In this document: positions 1 through 14,999 of the stretch, piece after piece | Layout of the letters: every line of letters begins with the position of its first letter | Position numbering within the stretch: position 1 is the stretch's first letter | Assembly (NCBI RefSeq): GCF_047511655.1 | Contig: NC_133391.1 | Span: 124,442,384-124,506,383 of the forward strand | Direction: 5' to 3' | Source: Castor canadensis | Lineage: Eukaryota; Chordata; Mammalia; Rodentia; Castoridae | Length of the DNA: 64,000 nucleotides | The notes under the pieces: model-generated | What the model was told of the DNA's origin: nothing | The model's input: only the letters and a program-made list of their open reading frames with translations | The model's database searches: none | Program-made: the position numbers and the translations under genes

Positions 1-639
1 CCAGTCAGTCTTTGCCTGGGCAAAGGTGGGACCACAATTTTTTCTTTAATATTTGGCTGGAGTAGGACAGTTAATTTCTGAAAATTTCCTATCATATTTG
101 GCTGCTCTTTCTTGGTTCTTTAGCTATCAAGAACAGGTTTTTGTTGGGACATTTTAGTCTATATATTTTTGCATTGACAGATTACCAGATTTTTAGCTGT
201 GAGTCTGGGATATATGAAGGAAAATGAAACCCTAAAGAACTTGCTTTTGAATCATTTTCTGGATTTCAAGATCACTAGCTGGTCTTCTTCTTTAGTCTTT
301 CAGGTTCTTCTTATGTTTGTTTTTATAAATCCAGGATTTTTAGTTATAGTACTTAATAAAAAAAATAGGAAAAGTACATCTCCATTTTCTCAGAAGTGGA
401 AATCCAACTAATTTTTGATAGGGTGAAAAGGCAATTTTGTGGAGAAAGAGGACACTTTAACAAATGGTGCTAGAATAATTATATTGTTACAAACTTTAAT
501 CCCTACTTTGCATTATATATAAAATTAACTCAAAATGAATCATAGTCTTAAATTTAATGCCTAAAATTTCTAGAAGAAAACCTAGGAGAGCTTTTTGAGG
601 GAGATGCGCTTGTGGGTGCAGCCAAGCTTTGTTCCATTC

Positions 640-1437
<798 letters not shown>

Positions 1438-1650
1438 CTGCTGAAAATAGCATAGACTCTCCCCCAGCATTCCATCACTAGCACTGTTTTAGCACTTCTC
1501 TTATAAAGGAGAGGGAATTTTTAAGGCAACTAAGTAACTGCTGGTATAACTTACAAAATCTTGAATTCTAAAAATAAAGATATCCAAGCAGCCTATGACA
1601 CTTAGTTTTATAGTTTCTGAGTCTCTGCATGAATGTTGTCCTTTGATATT

Positions 1651-1734
1651 TTTTCCCCCTATGCTGGGGATTAAACACAGGGCCTCATGCATACTAAGCC
1701 AAGGGCTCTACCAATGAGCTACACCCTCAGCCCT
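1651..1734 (-). repeat. tRNA-derived (ID-like) SINE
   Basis: In reverse orientation this has the RNA polymerase III box A-like GAGCTACACCC complement and a box B-like segment (GGGGATTAAACACAGGGCC on the + strand). The T-run at its left end is the reversed A-tail. Same family as the other ID-like SINEs in the window. Confidence 0.75.
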
Positions 1735-2268
1735 GATTTTTTTTTAATGCTTTCTTTATCATCCCTGCCTCATTTTTCTTCACTTTACCTTTTGTCTTTT
1801 TGTCTAATTTACTAAGCCATTTGACATTTACTAGCTAATGACGTCTTGGCTGATAGCACTCAAGAAAGAAGTAGTCAGCTCCAGACCCAGAAAGAAAGGT
1901 AACTAAGACCAGAAGGCATTAAAAATAGTCCTAGGGAGTTCAGGATTTTCTCCCTAATATGTTTTATCTTTGGTCTGGTCACTTTTTCTTTTCCTTTTCT
2001 CAAGCACATTTTCTGTTGTCTACAAGGAGGAATACTTGGGGGGGTGGGGTTGTAACTCTCATATATCTTTATGTTTTGAAAATATCATTATATTGTCTTT
2101 ACCAGCTATAAAAACAAAATACATCCTTGAGGCTCTTGTTGTTTGGCTTTACCACCTGTTCCCATTTTTGTTGTCTTCACCTATCTAACTAACATCTAAA
2201 ACTTATATATAACATATTAGTGTGTAGGCTGTGGTAATCGGATTTTTCCAACCCCTTCTCCCCATCAG

Positions 2269-2341
2269 GACTAAATGAAGAAGAGGAGAAGAAAAAAGAG
2301 AAAAGCAAAGAGAAAGTCAAATTGAAGAAAAAGAGGAAAAG
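2269..2341 (+). CDS. SREK1IP1: SREK1IP1 penultimate coding exon
   Basis: This is a 73-bp internal exon between an AG acceptor (2267-2268) and a GT donor (2342-2343). It begins with two bases that complete a split codon and ends with two bases (AG) of an Arg codon finished by the next exon. The reading is L-N-E-E-E-E-K-K-K-E-K followed by more Lys/Glu and ending K-K-R-K. This matches the highly charged middle of SREK1-interacting protein 1 (also called P18SRP/SFRS12IP1) as I remember it. The family protein is about 155 residues, with a CCHC zinc knuckle near the N-terminus. That part must lie upstream of this window. The protein binds the splicing regulator SREK1 and is presumed nuclear. Confidence 0.92.
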
Positions 2342-4698
<2,357 letters not shown>

Positions 4699-4788
4699 CT
4701 AAAACTTTGTTCTAAGTCAAGAAATTTAAATTTTCATTTAAAAAATTATTTGCCCTTCTTTAGAATTTGCTATATAATTATGCATTGC

Positions 4789-4794
4789 AATAAA
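4789..4794 (+). terminator. SREK1IP1: Candidate proximal poly(A) signal of SREK1IP1
   Basis: An AATAAA hexamer about 90 bp after the stop codon. It would give a very short 3' UTR if used. The hexamer is seen; its use is inferred. Confidence 0.35.
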
Positions 4795-5918
4795 TCCCAG
4801 CATTTTCCATATGGACATTTTTCCTATGTGGGACCATTATGCCTGCCCATAAGTACTAAATCAGTCTTGATACTTGATAACCATGTCTCAAGTATAGATA
4901 TTTGTACATACAAAATACATCACCTTTGGTATTTGTATCTCTGTGTGTTTGGCTAGTGTTATGGCTTTGTTGTGGTCAACACAAGTAACCTTCCTAGCAA
5001 TTAATGACTGTGCTGAACCAAGTGTCCACCTTTTAGTAATGCAGCTCGGTATGAGGTAGTGATTTGCTCTTGATACTGAAAATTTTAATAGCTTTATATA
5101 CTACAATGTAAGGATAGCGAAATTCTTTACTATTCTTAGATCTCTAGGCTTTTTTAATATCATAGGAGATAAAGCTGCTTTACTGGTCTTGAGTACTAGT
5201 TTTTAAATGAATGGTGTCTGCAGGAAGATAATAATGAAAACATTTATAACAGTTTCATTGTTTTATAGAAGTGCAATTTCTAGGGATGCCTCCTTTGTTT
5301 TTGTAACAATTAAAATAATTTCTTCCTTGTTTAAAGAGACTAGTTCAGCCTATTAGAAAGTCTGACAGAGATGATACAGTGTTGGTCAGGATTTTTAGGA
5401 TAGACTCCTGGGTTGTTTTACAAATGTGCCATATTGGCATGTCTTACAGTGATACCTCAAACGCAGAAATTGTATTTAGGAAGACAGTAAAATCTTCATT
5501 AGGAATGATTTTTATTGTATTTCGTATATAAATTTTATGAAACTGTTGATGAGTAATGTCAGATTTTTTTATAAATGTTAGCATATATATTTCTTTTGTC
5601 TGAAATAATTTATAGTTTTGAAGCAAGTTTCACACTGAACTTCTGGTTTCATAAATAACCAGTTTAAGGCATTTCTCTTTTACTCCAGTCACAGATCTCA
5701 GTAGCAGTGACAAAATTTAGAATTAAGAGTTTTATCCTGTACTTTTTAAAATTGAAGAGCCAAGGAGTTGTATCATGAATGCCTTTTTATAATAATGGAA
5801 ATTTTATATGAGTAAGCATTTTCAAACTCATGTTAGTATACATAAATGTTTCTTACCTTTTTATTTTCATGGTGATAGTATTACATAATTTGCTTAATAT
5901 TTGGCATTCTTTATGCTC

Positions 5919-5924
5919 AATAAA
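5919..5924 (+). terminator. SREK1IP1: Candidate internal poly(A) signal of SREK1IP1
   Basis: An AATAAA hexamer about 1.2 kb after the stop codon; a second one lies at 6277-6282. Either could end a medium-length transcript. Confidence 0.35.
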
Positions 5925-6794
5925 TTAAACACTTTAATGTTGTAACAGCACTGAAAATCAACCTGTTAACATGACACGGCACCAAAGATTGCAAGTACCT
6001 CACTGTGGTGCACTTACAAATTTCAAATTGGTAACCTACAGATATGGCTGCAGTTGAATTCATGACGGTGAAATCAGGTAGGTGCATGTGACTTGCTGAC
6101 TGGAAAGGCTTACTCATTCTTCCTTCACCTAGCACCCTGTCTGGCATGCCCTGAATAAGGTTCGGGGGCCTCATAACTCCTCTTGATATATGCTTACCTG
6201 TGTTCAAATTTTAGGGACGCTGCACCCAGACCCCATCTTACCATGGCAGCCATGAAAGCTCTTTCGGCCACCTCAAAATAAATTCTTTTATTTAAAGAGT
6301 TCAGTCAGTTTTTTGGAAAAAAACATAGAACAATTAGATTTTTAAGTCTTTCCTAATTTATGAAAATACAATTGTCATAATACAGTTGTCCAGACTTAAA
6401 AAAAAAAAAGAAGAAAGAAAAAAAGAGCTTTTCCAAAAATGATTGTCAGATACTACGTAAAGAAGATGGCCTCATCCCATTGGGTGTGTGCCATGGTTAA
6501 TGATGACGGTAGTTGTAGGAAAAATTAATCAAGTTATTTTTAAGTTTTACTTCTGTTAATTATAAAACTTATAAATTGACTCATTAGGTTTTTTTCCCTG
6601 GTGACCTGATCCAGAAGAATTATATAAAGTAAGCCCTTATTACCTAATATAGAAATGAAAGAGTTTAATGGATCAGTAATTTTTCTCCCAAAAATAATCT
6701 TAGAATTATTCTAAAGTAAATTTTCCATAATATTATCACGGTTTATAAAATATCTCATCTGAATAAAAGTCATTTATTTTTACTAAAGTAAGAT

Positions 6795-6814
6795 TTATTA
6801 TTATTATTATTATT
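6795..6814 (+). repeat. (TTA)n microsatellite
   Basis: About six to seven tandem TTA units in the SREK1IP1 3' zone. Confidence 0.9.
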
Positions 6815-6894
6815 GAAATTGGATGCAAATCTCACTAATACATTTTAGGAGAAAATTCATGAAATTTCTTTCTAGGCAATAGGAAAGAAAACTG

Positions 6895-7035
6895 AATTTA
6901 ATAGAATCCAGAAGTCCTGTCCATTCTCACTACCTGTGTCACCCACAACAAAGTCTTTGAACTTCTCTGGGCCTTCGTGTCTTTTACCTATACGATATTG
7001 TACTGATCTCTGAAATCCCTTCTAGTCTTTCATGT
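6895..7035 (-). repeat. MIR SINE fragment
   Basis: The words CTTTGAACTTCTCTGGGCCT and CTGAAATCCCTTCTAGTC are degraded forms of the reverse MIR core and its tail. This is an ancient mammalian repeat recognised from memory of the consensus. Confidence 0.6.
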
Positions 7036-7519
7036 TATCAACATTTTAGTAAAATTCCAGTAATAGTCATTTTAGAAATTACCATAGATAAGCAGCTAGC
7101 ATTCTGTAATAGTAAAGGTTGAATTTATTAATAAAAGTGCTAAACACATCAACTTCTTTAAGCAGATAAAAGATATTTGGTTCATTGTCTTAATAGCCAG
7201 CGTATATCATTTTCACCAGATACAGACAGAATTTATATTTAGATTATCATCTGTAACCAATTTATCTGAACACTACTGTTTTTAGGCTAAGCTTCCTCCT
7301 CATTTCTTTTCTCCATATTATATGTTGGCTAAAAACTCTGAGGTATTTTTAGTTCTTTATACTTAGTACAACTCCATTTATATTTCAGTTCTTTAAGGCC
7401 AGAGCATCAATAAATGAGAAGTAAAACAGTTGTATGTTTCTGTATTTACTGCTCTGTCTAAATTTATGTTATTTTAGGTGAACGAGTTATTAAGTGTTGA
7501 TAAATTACCATTGACTCCT

Positions 7520-8040
7520 CTGTTTAGCAAACATTTATTGAGTGCCTAGCACAGCAGACTGCTAAAAAGTAAAGATACCATTATACAAAAGACACATTTG
7601 CTACCCAGAAAGAGTTCACAGTCTAGTTGGTAGGAGAAACATCAGAACACAGCATTATGTAATAATTGACCTGAACATGGAATTAAAGAAACAGAGGGTC
7701 ACCTAATCTAGTGGGAGAAAGTAATGTCTGGATTGCATTTTGATTGAAGATGTGTATGTGTGTGGGGGATTCCCTGACAAAATGAGTACTGTAAACAAAG
7801 ACCACCTAGAGAAAAAGCTGAGTTAAGTGCTTATGAGAATTATAAGCACACTGGTGTTACTCGTCTGTCATATATAAAGTAGGAATTGATAAGAATTGAA
7901 GCTGCCATTTTAGATTCTTGGATCAAGAAAAGAAGGTCTTCTATTCCATATTTGGGAGCTCAGACTTTAATTTGAAGCAATGAGCCATCATTAAAGAATG
8001 TTAAGGAACAAAATGACTTATTGAGGTTTGGTTTCATCCC
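7520..8040 (+). repeat. L2 LINE 3' end
   Basis: The sequence AAACATTTATTGAGTGCCTA near 7530 is the typical L2 3' region. It is followed by a decayed body (gain of weight-type words such as GAGTTCACAGTCTAGTTGG) to about 8040. Confidence 0.65.
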
Positions 8041-10112
8041 CTTCATAATACTAATCTACAGTTTTTAAAAGATGGAATTGCTGTCATTAGATGGCCACAT
8101 AGAAAACAGTTTTATTATTTTATACTCTATTGTATTCATCTTCTGGATCCAGAATTATACGGTGACTTATATTGCCTAAAAACACATAATGCTCTGCTGT
8201 ATTCTTTATTAGACCCATTCTTAGAATTATAAGCATATGTATATTTCTTGAAATGTGTGTTTTAGTTTGTTTTTGACAGGCTTAAAATAAATTGCCACTA
8301 CATTAGCACTTATTTGGTCCAAATAAATCATTTTAAATATATTTTTCAGTGTACACACTGTGCTATACTTTGATAAGACTTTTTGCTTTTAGTGTTTTAA
8401 TTTATGAAGCACAACTGCTTCAGAGTTACAGAGACATACCACTTGGAGCACTGGAAGAGCCCTGTGGCTCTTCCTCAGAAATCTAGTGGTAAGATACCTC
8501 AGCAGGGAGCATGTCAAGTCTGCAGCTGATCCAGGTGCTGGGATTCAAACTTTCTGAGCATTCTGTCCAAGAGCAGTAGGTTTCTTATACTAGTGTGACA
8601 GTAACTCCAGTTGTCAAACCAAGTCTTTCAACCTTGCTTGTCTCCTCTTCACTCCTCTAAAAGTACAGAGCGTAGCAGAGAATTGCCCTCTCCTAGGGCA
8701 ACCCATGACATATCCAGCCATGCCCAGCCCCAGTTTGCCTCTCCCACAGATTGAGAGGAGTCCGGGTCGATGAGTGTTTTCTTGGTCCCAAGTCTAAACT
8801 TCCTGCTTCTTGTGTCATTTATGGCATCTGCCCCTTGCTTTTGAGCAACAAAAGTAGAACTGAACCAGTGCCTTAGCTAAATTTTCAATCTAGATTTTCA
8901 CCTGAGACAATGTAGTGATATAATTGTTAATTACTATATATATCAAAATAGCACATTTTCTTTTTTTTTAAATCAAAGCAGTGTAAAAGTTCAAAAGTAC
9001 TCACAAAAGTTCTAAACTTCCACAAAAACAAATGAAAGTTCTTTGCTTTTATGACCTTGCAAAATGTCATTTCTGTAATGGAAATAGCTTTCAAAACAAG
9101 TGCACTCTAAGAAATCATAATATTTAAACCTTGGCAAAATAGTGCTCCTTTTGAATGGCAAGTCCAACTCCAGAACAGGAGGATGGTGTGACAGTGATCT
9201 GGGACGGCTTCCCTCGATGCAGACACGTTGTTATTTAAGTCAGTAAACTTAATGAGATAAACATTTATTTCTTCATTGTAATAGCCACATTTCAAGAATT
9301 TTAATGGCCTAATGAAAAGTTTCCAAACCTGAGCTTTGCATACCCAAGTACATGGCATTCCTTTTTTTTATATCTGACTAGAGAAGCTGTGTCCAACACA
9401 TTCTGAAAGACTAGTCTGACTACAAAAACCTTACACAATGCAGTAGATGTGTACAGCATAGCTGGCTTGAAATGATTCCTTTTCTCTGTTGTATTCCATT
9501 ATAAAGTCAGATCTGAGTTCTTATAATAGAAATGGATAAAAATCTTTGAAAACATTTATAATTTGCAGGAATTGGTTTTCTTCCAGATGTCTACATAGTA
9601 TTAATGCGATAGCATGAGATGAGCCAGAGAAATTTGTTTTATACCTTTCGTTACAGAGATTCTTCAGGAAATTTATCAGCAAAGTATCTTTGTTAAAGTT
9701 GCCCCTTGAAAAACAGAAAATTATTGTATTTACACTTATTGTGCAGTGTAATGTTTTGTTATTGAATAGTAACAATAATATATTGTTTGTGTCCCTGGGA
9801 AAACCTCCAAAAAGGTAGGGGTTGATTTAGAACACACTTAAGAACATGACACCTCTAGTTTATAAGACAATTCCCCCAAAGATTTACCAGTCCGGTGCCA
9901 TTTCTTATAAAAGTAGTTGCCTGTATTAAAAAATTGTGAAATGCTAGTAATGTAACAAACTCAGTGTTCCTCACTGAGATTTGTTTATCTGAGTTATTGG
10001 CAAATTCCTTAATTTCTCCTGAAGAATTTGCATAATTTCGTATAATACAAAGACATCTTAACAAACAAAAGTAAACTTAAGCACGTGAAAAGCTATCAAA
10101 ACCCTAATGTTT

Positions 10113-10118
10113 AATAAA
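10113..10118 (+). terminator. SREK1IP1: Candidate distal poly(A) signal of SREK1IP1
   Basis: An AATAAA hexamer about 5.4 kb after the stop and roughly 90 bp short of the opposite-strand signal of SHISAL2B. If it is used, the two genes end almost head on. Confidence 0.35.
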
Positions 10119-10208
10119 TTAATTGATTAAAGATGCAGCTGTGTCTTGCTTTTGTGTATAGTGAATATTGAAAAGGCAGTATCGGAAATTATGGTTTGAA
10201 ATGCATTC

Positions 10209-10214
10209 TTTATT
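10209..10214 (-). terminator. SHISAL2B: SHISAL2B poly(A) signal
   Basis: AATAAA on the minus strand (TTTATT on +), 44 bp beyond the SHISAL2B stop codon. It predicts a very short 3' UTR. The hexamer is seen; its use is inferred from position. Confidence 0.6.
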
Positions 10215-10257
10215 CTTATTGCCCCATCTCCAGTAAGCTTTTGAAACACAGGATTTT

Positions 10258-10455
<198 letters not shown>

Positions 10456-11275
10456 TTAAGTTTGTGCTTAAATTCTTGTAGCAATATTAAAAATATATTT
10501 TGAAAACACTATATGGGTCATTTCAAGGTTGCTTTGAGTCATTCCTCCTAAAAGTTAAATAAGGGAAATAGTCACAGGAATAAAAATTTCATTTCCATGT
10601 GTTTTCTCCATGCTTCTTTGAGTAAACTACACAGTTCATAAGAAGATGACATTTTCTGGGTCACTTCATAAAAGAATGGCTGTCCCTGTCTTATGCATGA
10701 AGTGAACAAACTGCATTTATGCCAGTCATACTAATTGGCAATAATCTTAAGGCTTTGTCATCATATGCAATTTAGATGTGCTTTTAAAAAAAATTATGCC
10801 ATAGCCCCATTCATACACTGTGTATGTTTAAACTTCTAAATTTTTAATACTGCAATTACTGAAAACAAATATTGGTGAATTCAAGTCCTTTGTGTTTCTG
10901 AAGCCTTTTACATACTTAAATTCATAATATTTGAGTTAGATTTTCAAATATGTTTTTGTGTCTTTCTGTTGTTTACTTTTTCCTACTTCATCACATCCAC
11001 TTTTATTTTTTATGAAGAAAAAAATCTTAGGATGTTATTTCCTAGCCTAGTTATTTTGGGGCTCTAAGTCATCTCCATTCTGACCGCTCTAGTTTTCATT
11101 ACATATTTCTCTGGCAACAACTGAAGGAATTTATCTAACCTCTGTATTGCCCTCTGAGGTTTAAAGGCTTTCAAATAAGTCCAGTATTACAGATTTTTCT
11201 TTCCACTGGGACTTGTAAAGACCCTCATTCCCCAGTCCTGACTCACTCATTGTTCACTTGCCTACTGGGTCCTTC

Positions 11276-11741
11276 TGTTGCATCTGGAGACCTGAGGCAG
11301 ATGAGTGAGCATCCCATCCCCCATGGAGAGCACTATCATTCCTATCCTGAGGAGATGGAGGCCTGCATTCCTGCATCCTAAAGGAGAGATACAGAGTCTG
11401 ATAGATCTGCCACAGAGCTGATGAGCAAAGTGCTCTCAAGATTGTTTCCCCTCCCCCAATGAAGGTGCAAACCAAACCAGTTCACCTGAGAAAGCCCTTG
11501 AAATGCCTGGCCAATGAGAAACCACCCCTAACCCAGAGTTGAAATGTCCATAAAGACCCCAGCCTTCACCTGTGCAGTGAGCCATGGGCTTCTGGGCTCC
11601 GCTGCACTTCTCTAGCTGTAGCCTTTCCTTTCTTTCTAATAAATCCTACTTTATATATTGGCTTCAGCTCATCATTCAGTTGCCTCACAAGCCAGTTCTC
11701 TGGCCTGTGACGGCAAGGACCCTCGACACCAGCACGTAACA
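11276..11741 (+). repeat. 5' LTR of ERV1 provirus
   Basis: It is 466 bp, TG...CA. It shares long blocks with 16681-17146, about nine bases in ten by eye. It has a TATA-like CATAAAG near 11549 and AATAAA at 11638-11643, in the order expected of U3-R-U5. Confidence 0.92.
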
Positions 11742-11744
11742 TTT

Positions 11745-11762
11745 TGGCGACACACAAGGGGA
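11745..11762 (+). other. Retroviral primer-binding site, tRNA-Arg-like
   Basis: TGGCGACACACAAGGGGA begins three bases after the 5' LTR. It resembles the complement of a tRNA-Arg 3' end (TGGCGACCACGAAGGGA in memory) with a few changes. The position is firm; the tRNA identity is an inference. Confidence 0.6.
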
Positions 11763-11917
11763 CCCAATCTCTTCTAAACCAAGGTTGGTATAGGTTATGC
11801 CAAACTGGAAAAGTTGCCTAGGAATGTGACCATGAGTGTCCAGCACTCCAATGGAGTCTGTTTTCCAGGAGAGACCCCCCTCCCACCATGGCCTAGCTAT
11901 GGTGGAATGCTCAGGCC

Positions 11918-11920
<3 letters not shown>

Positions 11921-11954
<34 letters not shown>
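11921..11954 (+). repeat. (TC)n microsatellite in provirus leader
   Basis: About 17 uninterrupted TC units, with no function implied. Confidence 0.95.
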
Positions 11955-11956
<2 letters not shown>

Positions 11957-14169
11957 GGAACTCAGATGCCAGGTGGGGGATTTATACCACACTGCCAATG
12001 CTACGTGGGCAGAGTCCGGCTTCAGTGCATTGAGACTTTTTCTTTTTCCTCTCCTTAAACTATAACTCTCTCTCGTTCAAGATCTGACCTGCTTAAGAGG
12101 AAGTCTGAAAACAGCTGGTGGAAAAGAAAGTTTGTCTTCAAGCCATAAAAGGTGTTCTGGCCAGGGCACTCCCCAGTGTCACCCAAAGGCTGGCGATGCA
12201 ATCTCCACCCTGAGGCTCCAAAGGTGGCTAAGTCTCGGATCCCTCCAGCCATGCCCGAGGCAAACAGACAATCAGATCTCTCATGCTTCCTTCATGGTTT
12301 CTGTGGCCCAAGAGTGGAGGTCACCCCTTGCTTCCAGTGCTCCAGTACTGCCCTTGAGCAGGATCGACCTGGACAGCAGGAATGACCAATAATTTCTCAT
12401 GCGTTGAGCCTGGAAAGTCTGTTTTTCCCCAACCCTCAGCCTCTCCTTCCTCTTTCCCAAGCAGTTCAGGATGAATAGCCTCACCCTTTTATTCTAAATA
12501 GCTGTGGGCTTCCTTCAGTGAGTTTGGAGAATACACCCGTTCTGCTCCCTCTCTGGTCTCACCTTGTCCTTTATCTCTGTCTTCCCTTCTCTGGGTTTAC
12601 TGGTATCCTGGCTTCCCATGAAAAACCTGTAGCATGATATCTTATGACTTAAGTTATTCCAACTAGTTTGCCAGGAGGCCTCTCAACTTTAAATCAGCTG
12701 CTAGACACCAGGCAGACAAAAGCACTTACAAAAAACTGCAGCTGCCACTCACACCCTAACTCTGTCCCCACAAGGGGAGGAGGGAAAGCAAAAAGGTGTG
12801 CTCGTGCCCCTGGGCACAACAGGAATGCCTGCCATACCTAAGAGGATCCATAGAGAGGACCCAGCACACATCCAAAGTTGCCAGCCACAGGGACTGTGAC
12901 CTGCCACCACTCCTTCTAAAAGGGATGATATAAAAATAAACATGCAGGCATGTGTACACAGGAAGGAGGAAGGACAAGAGGCTGCAGGATAGGATCGCTC
13001 ATCCCGGGCGTGGGAGGGGGCAAGGGCGCTTTGCTCAAGCCCAGTTCCCGGCCCCACCTTACGCCTTGGGCCTGACTGGCCCAGCTGTTGTAAGCCAATT
13101 GTTAGCTCAAGGTTATAGTTCCAGAAATAGCAAAATGGGCATTACTGTGGTCTCTAAACTCCTCATTTAAGGTTTTCTATACTTTTGGGCTCAACATAAA
13201 AACTTTCCCTCCAAATATTAGCACTAGTCATCCCTTATGGTATTGTTATTGCCCCAGGATGCCCTCTGAATGCCCTTCTCTAACTTTACAGATAAAGTAT
13301 TCCTTTGTTAAAAAGGTAGCCTTTATTAAAGAGGCTGCCTGCTATTAGCTAAAAGGATCCTAATGTTTTGGGTTTTTTTTCTCTTCTCACTGCGTCAGTT
13401 GGTCTAACCCGACCAGTTCACTTTCCCCAGTCCTGACCACGGATGGGGGGAAAGTCACGAGACAGAGACACCTAGTGTCACTGGTAAGGTCATTCCCAGT
13501 CAGGACGCTGACAAGAAGGGAACTGGCCCAGTTAATTGTTGTTGTTGCCTTTCTAGATGGGACCTGCCCCTTCCAGTCTTCTGGCCCCTGTCTATTGAAA
13601 CGTTGAAAGGAAATGTTGGAAGCTTTGTACTGAGGCCAGGCCTCGGTACACAGACTGGATACTCAGACACTAGCCATTCTTTGTAAGCCACAGGATAAAC
13701 ATGGGAAAGGAGAACCAAAAAAGCTCCTGATCAATGACAAGGCCCACCCCTATTGCTCCACCCTCTGCCCTACCTTCTAAGCCACCCCAATATTCAGAAC
13801 CTCCTAATGGGTGCTTCCCCTTCAAAAGGTAATGGTAGGAAGAGGGCAAATCTATGTCCCCCTCCAGTTATCAGATCTAAGGGGAAAAAAGACAAAAGAA
13901 AACATCTGGACACCTATACTGATGCCCTAGACAAATACATTCAAGCCTTTATCTCTGTGATCCAAACCTTTGAATTGACATAAAAGGAACTCTTTCCTCA
14001 TTAGAAAAGCAATGTGTTCTGGCCCAGGCCACTCAGGTTGGAAATGATTACCATTTACAATGAGCCCCAATACCTGTGGCACCTAAAAATGAGGGAATAA
14101 ATGTGCCTATACCCACAGGGGCACAGGCAGTCCCCTTGACAGATCCACACTGAAAATCAGAATGGTAAA

Positions 14170-14262
14170 GAGGGCTGGTGGTGTGACTCAAGCAGTACAG
14201 TGCCACTTTGCAGGCATAAAGTCCTGAGTTCAAATCTCAGTACAGCCAAAGGAAAAAAAAGA
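14170..14262 (+). repeat. ID-like SINE inside ERV gag
   Basis: Forward tRNA-derived SINE: GGGCTGGTGGTGTGACTCAA (box A side), then GAGTTCAAATCTC (box B) and an A-rich tail. It lies directly before a second SINE. Confidence 0.85.
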
Positions 14263-14266
14263 TATT

Positions 14267-14370
14267 TGGGGATGGGGCTAAACTCAGTGGGAAAATGTCT
14301 GCCCAGCATTGTGCAAGGTCCTGGGTTCAATTCCCCAGCATTGCTAAATCAAAAAAAAAAAAAAAAAAGG
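14267..14370 (+). repeat. Second ID-type SINE inside ERV gag
   Basis: GGGGATGGGGCTAAACTCAG, then GGTTCAATTCCCCAGC and an A18 tail. The wording is closer to the classical rodent ID/BC1 tRNA-Ala unit than the neighbouring copy. The long pure A-tail suggests a later insertion. Confidence 0.85.
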
Positions 14371-14999
14371 TGAGGAGGATAAATGGCGTCAACGCCACTT
14401 ACTCCATCTCATAGTGGAAGGGCTAAAAAGGACCAAAGTCAAACCTCTAAACTATTCCCAAGTGACTGTAGTAGAAGTCCCTGAAGAAAACCCTTACCTT
14501 TCTACAGCATCTTAAGGATGCTATCAGAAAGCATACCACAGGGGACCCAAAGTCACAGGTGAGAGGTTCTCCTCAAAGATAAATTTCTAACAGTCAGTCC
14601 CAGATAATCGTAAAAATCTCAGACTGTGGATGATGAGAAAAATCATTGGACCAATTAATGTAGCTAGCCATGTCTGTATACTATAACCAGGACATTACTA
14701 ACAGAGAGAAAGATAAGAGACATCATGACCTCATTGCTGCTCTCAGAGTGCCTCACCCAACTGGGGCCTATATCCTGAACTTGCTACCATGGTGGACAGG
14801 AGGGGCATTTCTGCAGAGAATGCTTAAGGGGGGCAGCCCAGGAGACAGCCCCACCCCCAACTGGGACCCTGCCCTCTCTGCAAAGGTAACCACTGGAGGT
14901 CTAAGTGCCCCCGTCTCCAGATGAAAGGTGAGGTGCCACCTCCTATGGATTGATGGGTTCTGGGACTCCTGTCCATGCTCCACTTCTTGGCATCCATGT

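Larger units (their letters stand above)
4699..10120 (+). other. SREK1IP1: Probable SREK1IP1 3' UTR zone
   Basis: After the stop codon about 5.4 kb of AT-rich DNA separates SREK1IP1 from the convergent SHISAL2B. Several AATAAA hexamers occur on the + strand (4789, 5919, 6277, 10113), so the real 3' end cannot be fixed from sequence. The zone holds a MIR, an L2 and a TTA repeat; open frames inside it look like chance. Confidence 0.5.
13740..14908 (+). pseudogene. gag: ERV gag remnant (capsid to nucleocapsid)
   Basis: Decayed gag of the provirus, broken by stops, frameshifts and two SINE insertions (14170-14370). Capsid-like wording is visible downstream of 14380. There is a segment with K-V-K-P-L-N-Y-S, then E-E-N-P, then, in another frame, K-F/INF followed by Q-S-V-P-D-N-R-K. 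These resemble the C-terminal half of gammaretroviral capsid. A nucleocapsid zinc knuckle sits at 14870-14908, reading C-P-L-C-K-G-N-H-W-R-S-K-C. Its spacing is C-x2-C-x3-H-x4-C, one residue shorter than the usual x4 before His. The region 11763-13740 is GC-rich leader or matrix-like sequence that I cannot align. Not functional. Confidence 0.7.

Noticed and set aside
5917..6207. 96-codon minus-strand frame
   Set aside because: Lies in the SREK1IP1 3' zone on the opposite strand, with no motif, splice signal or coding-like composition.
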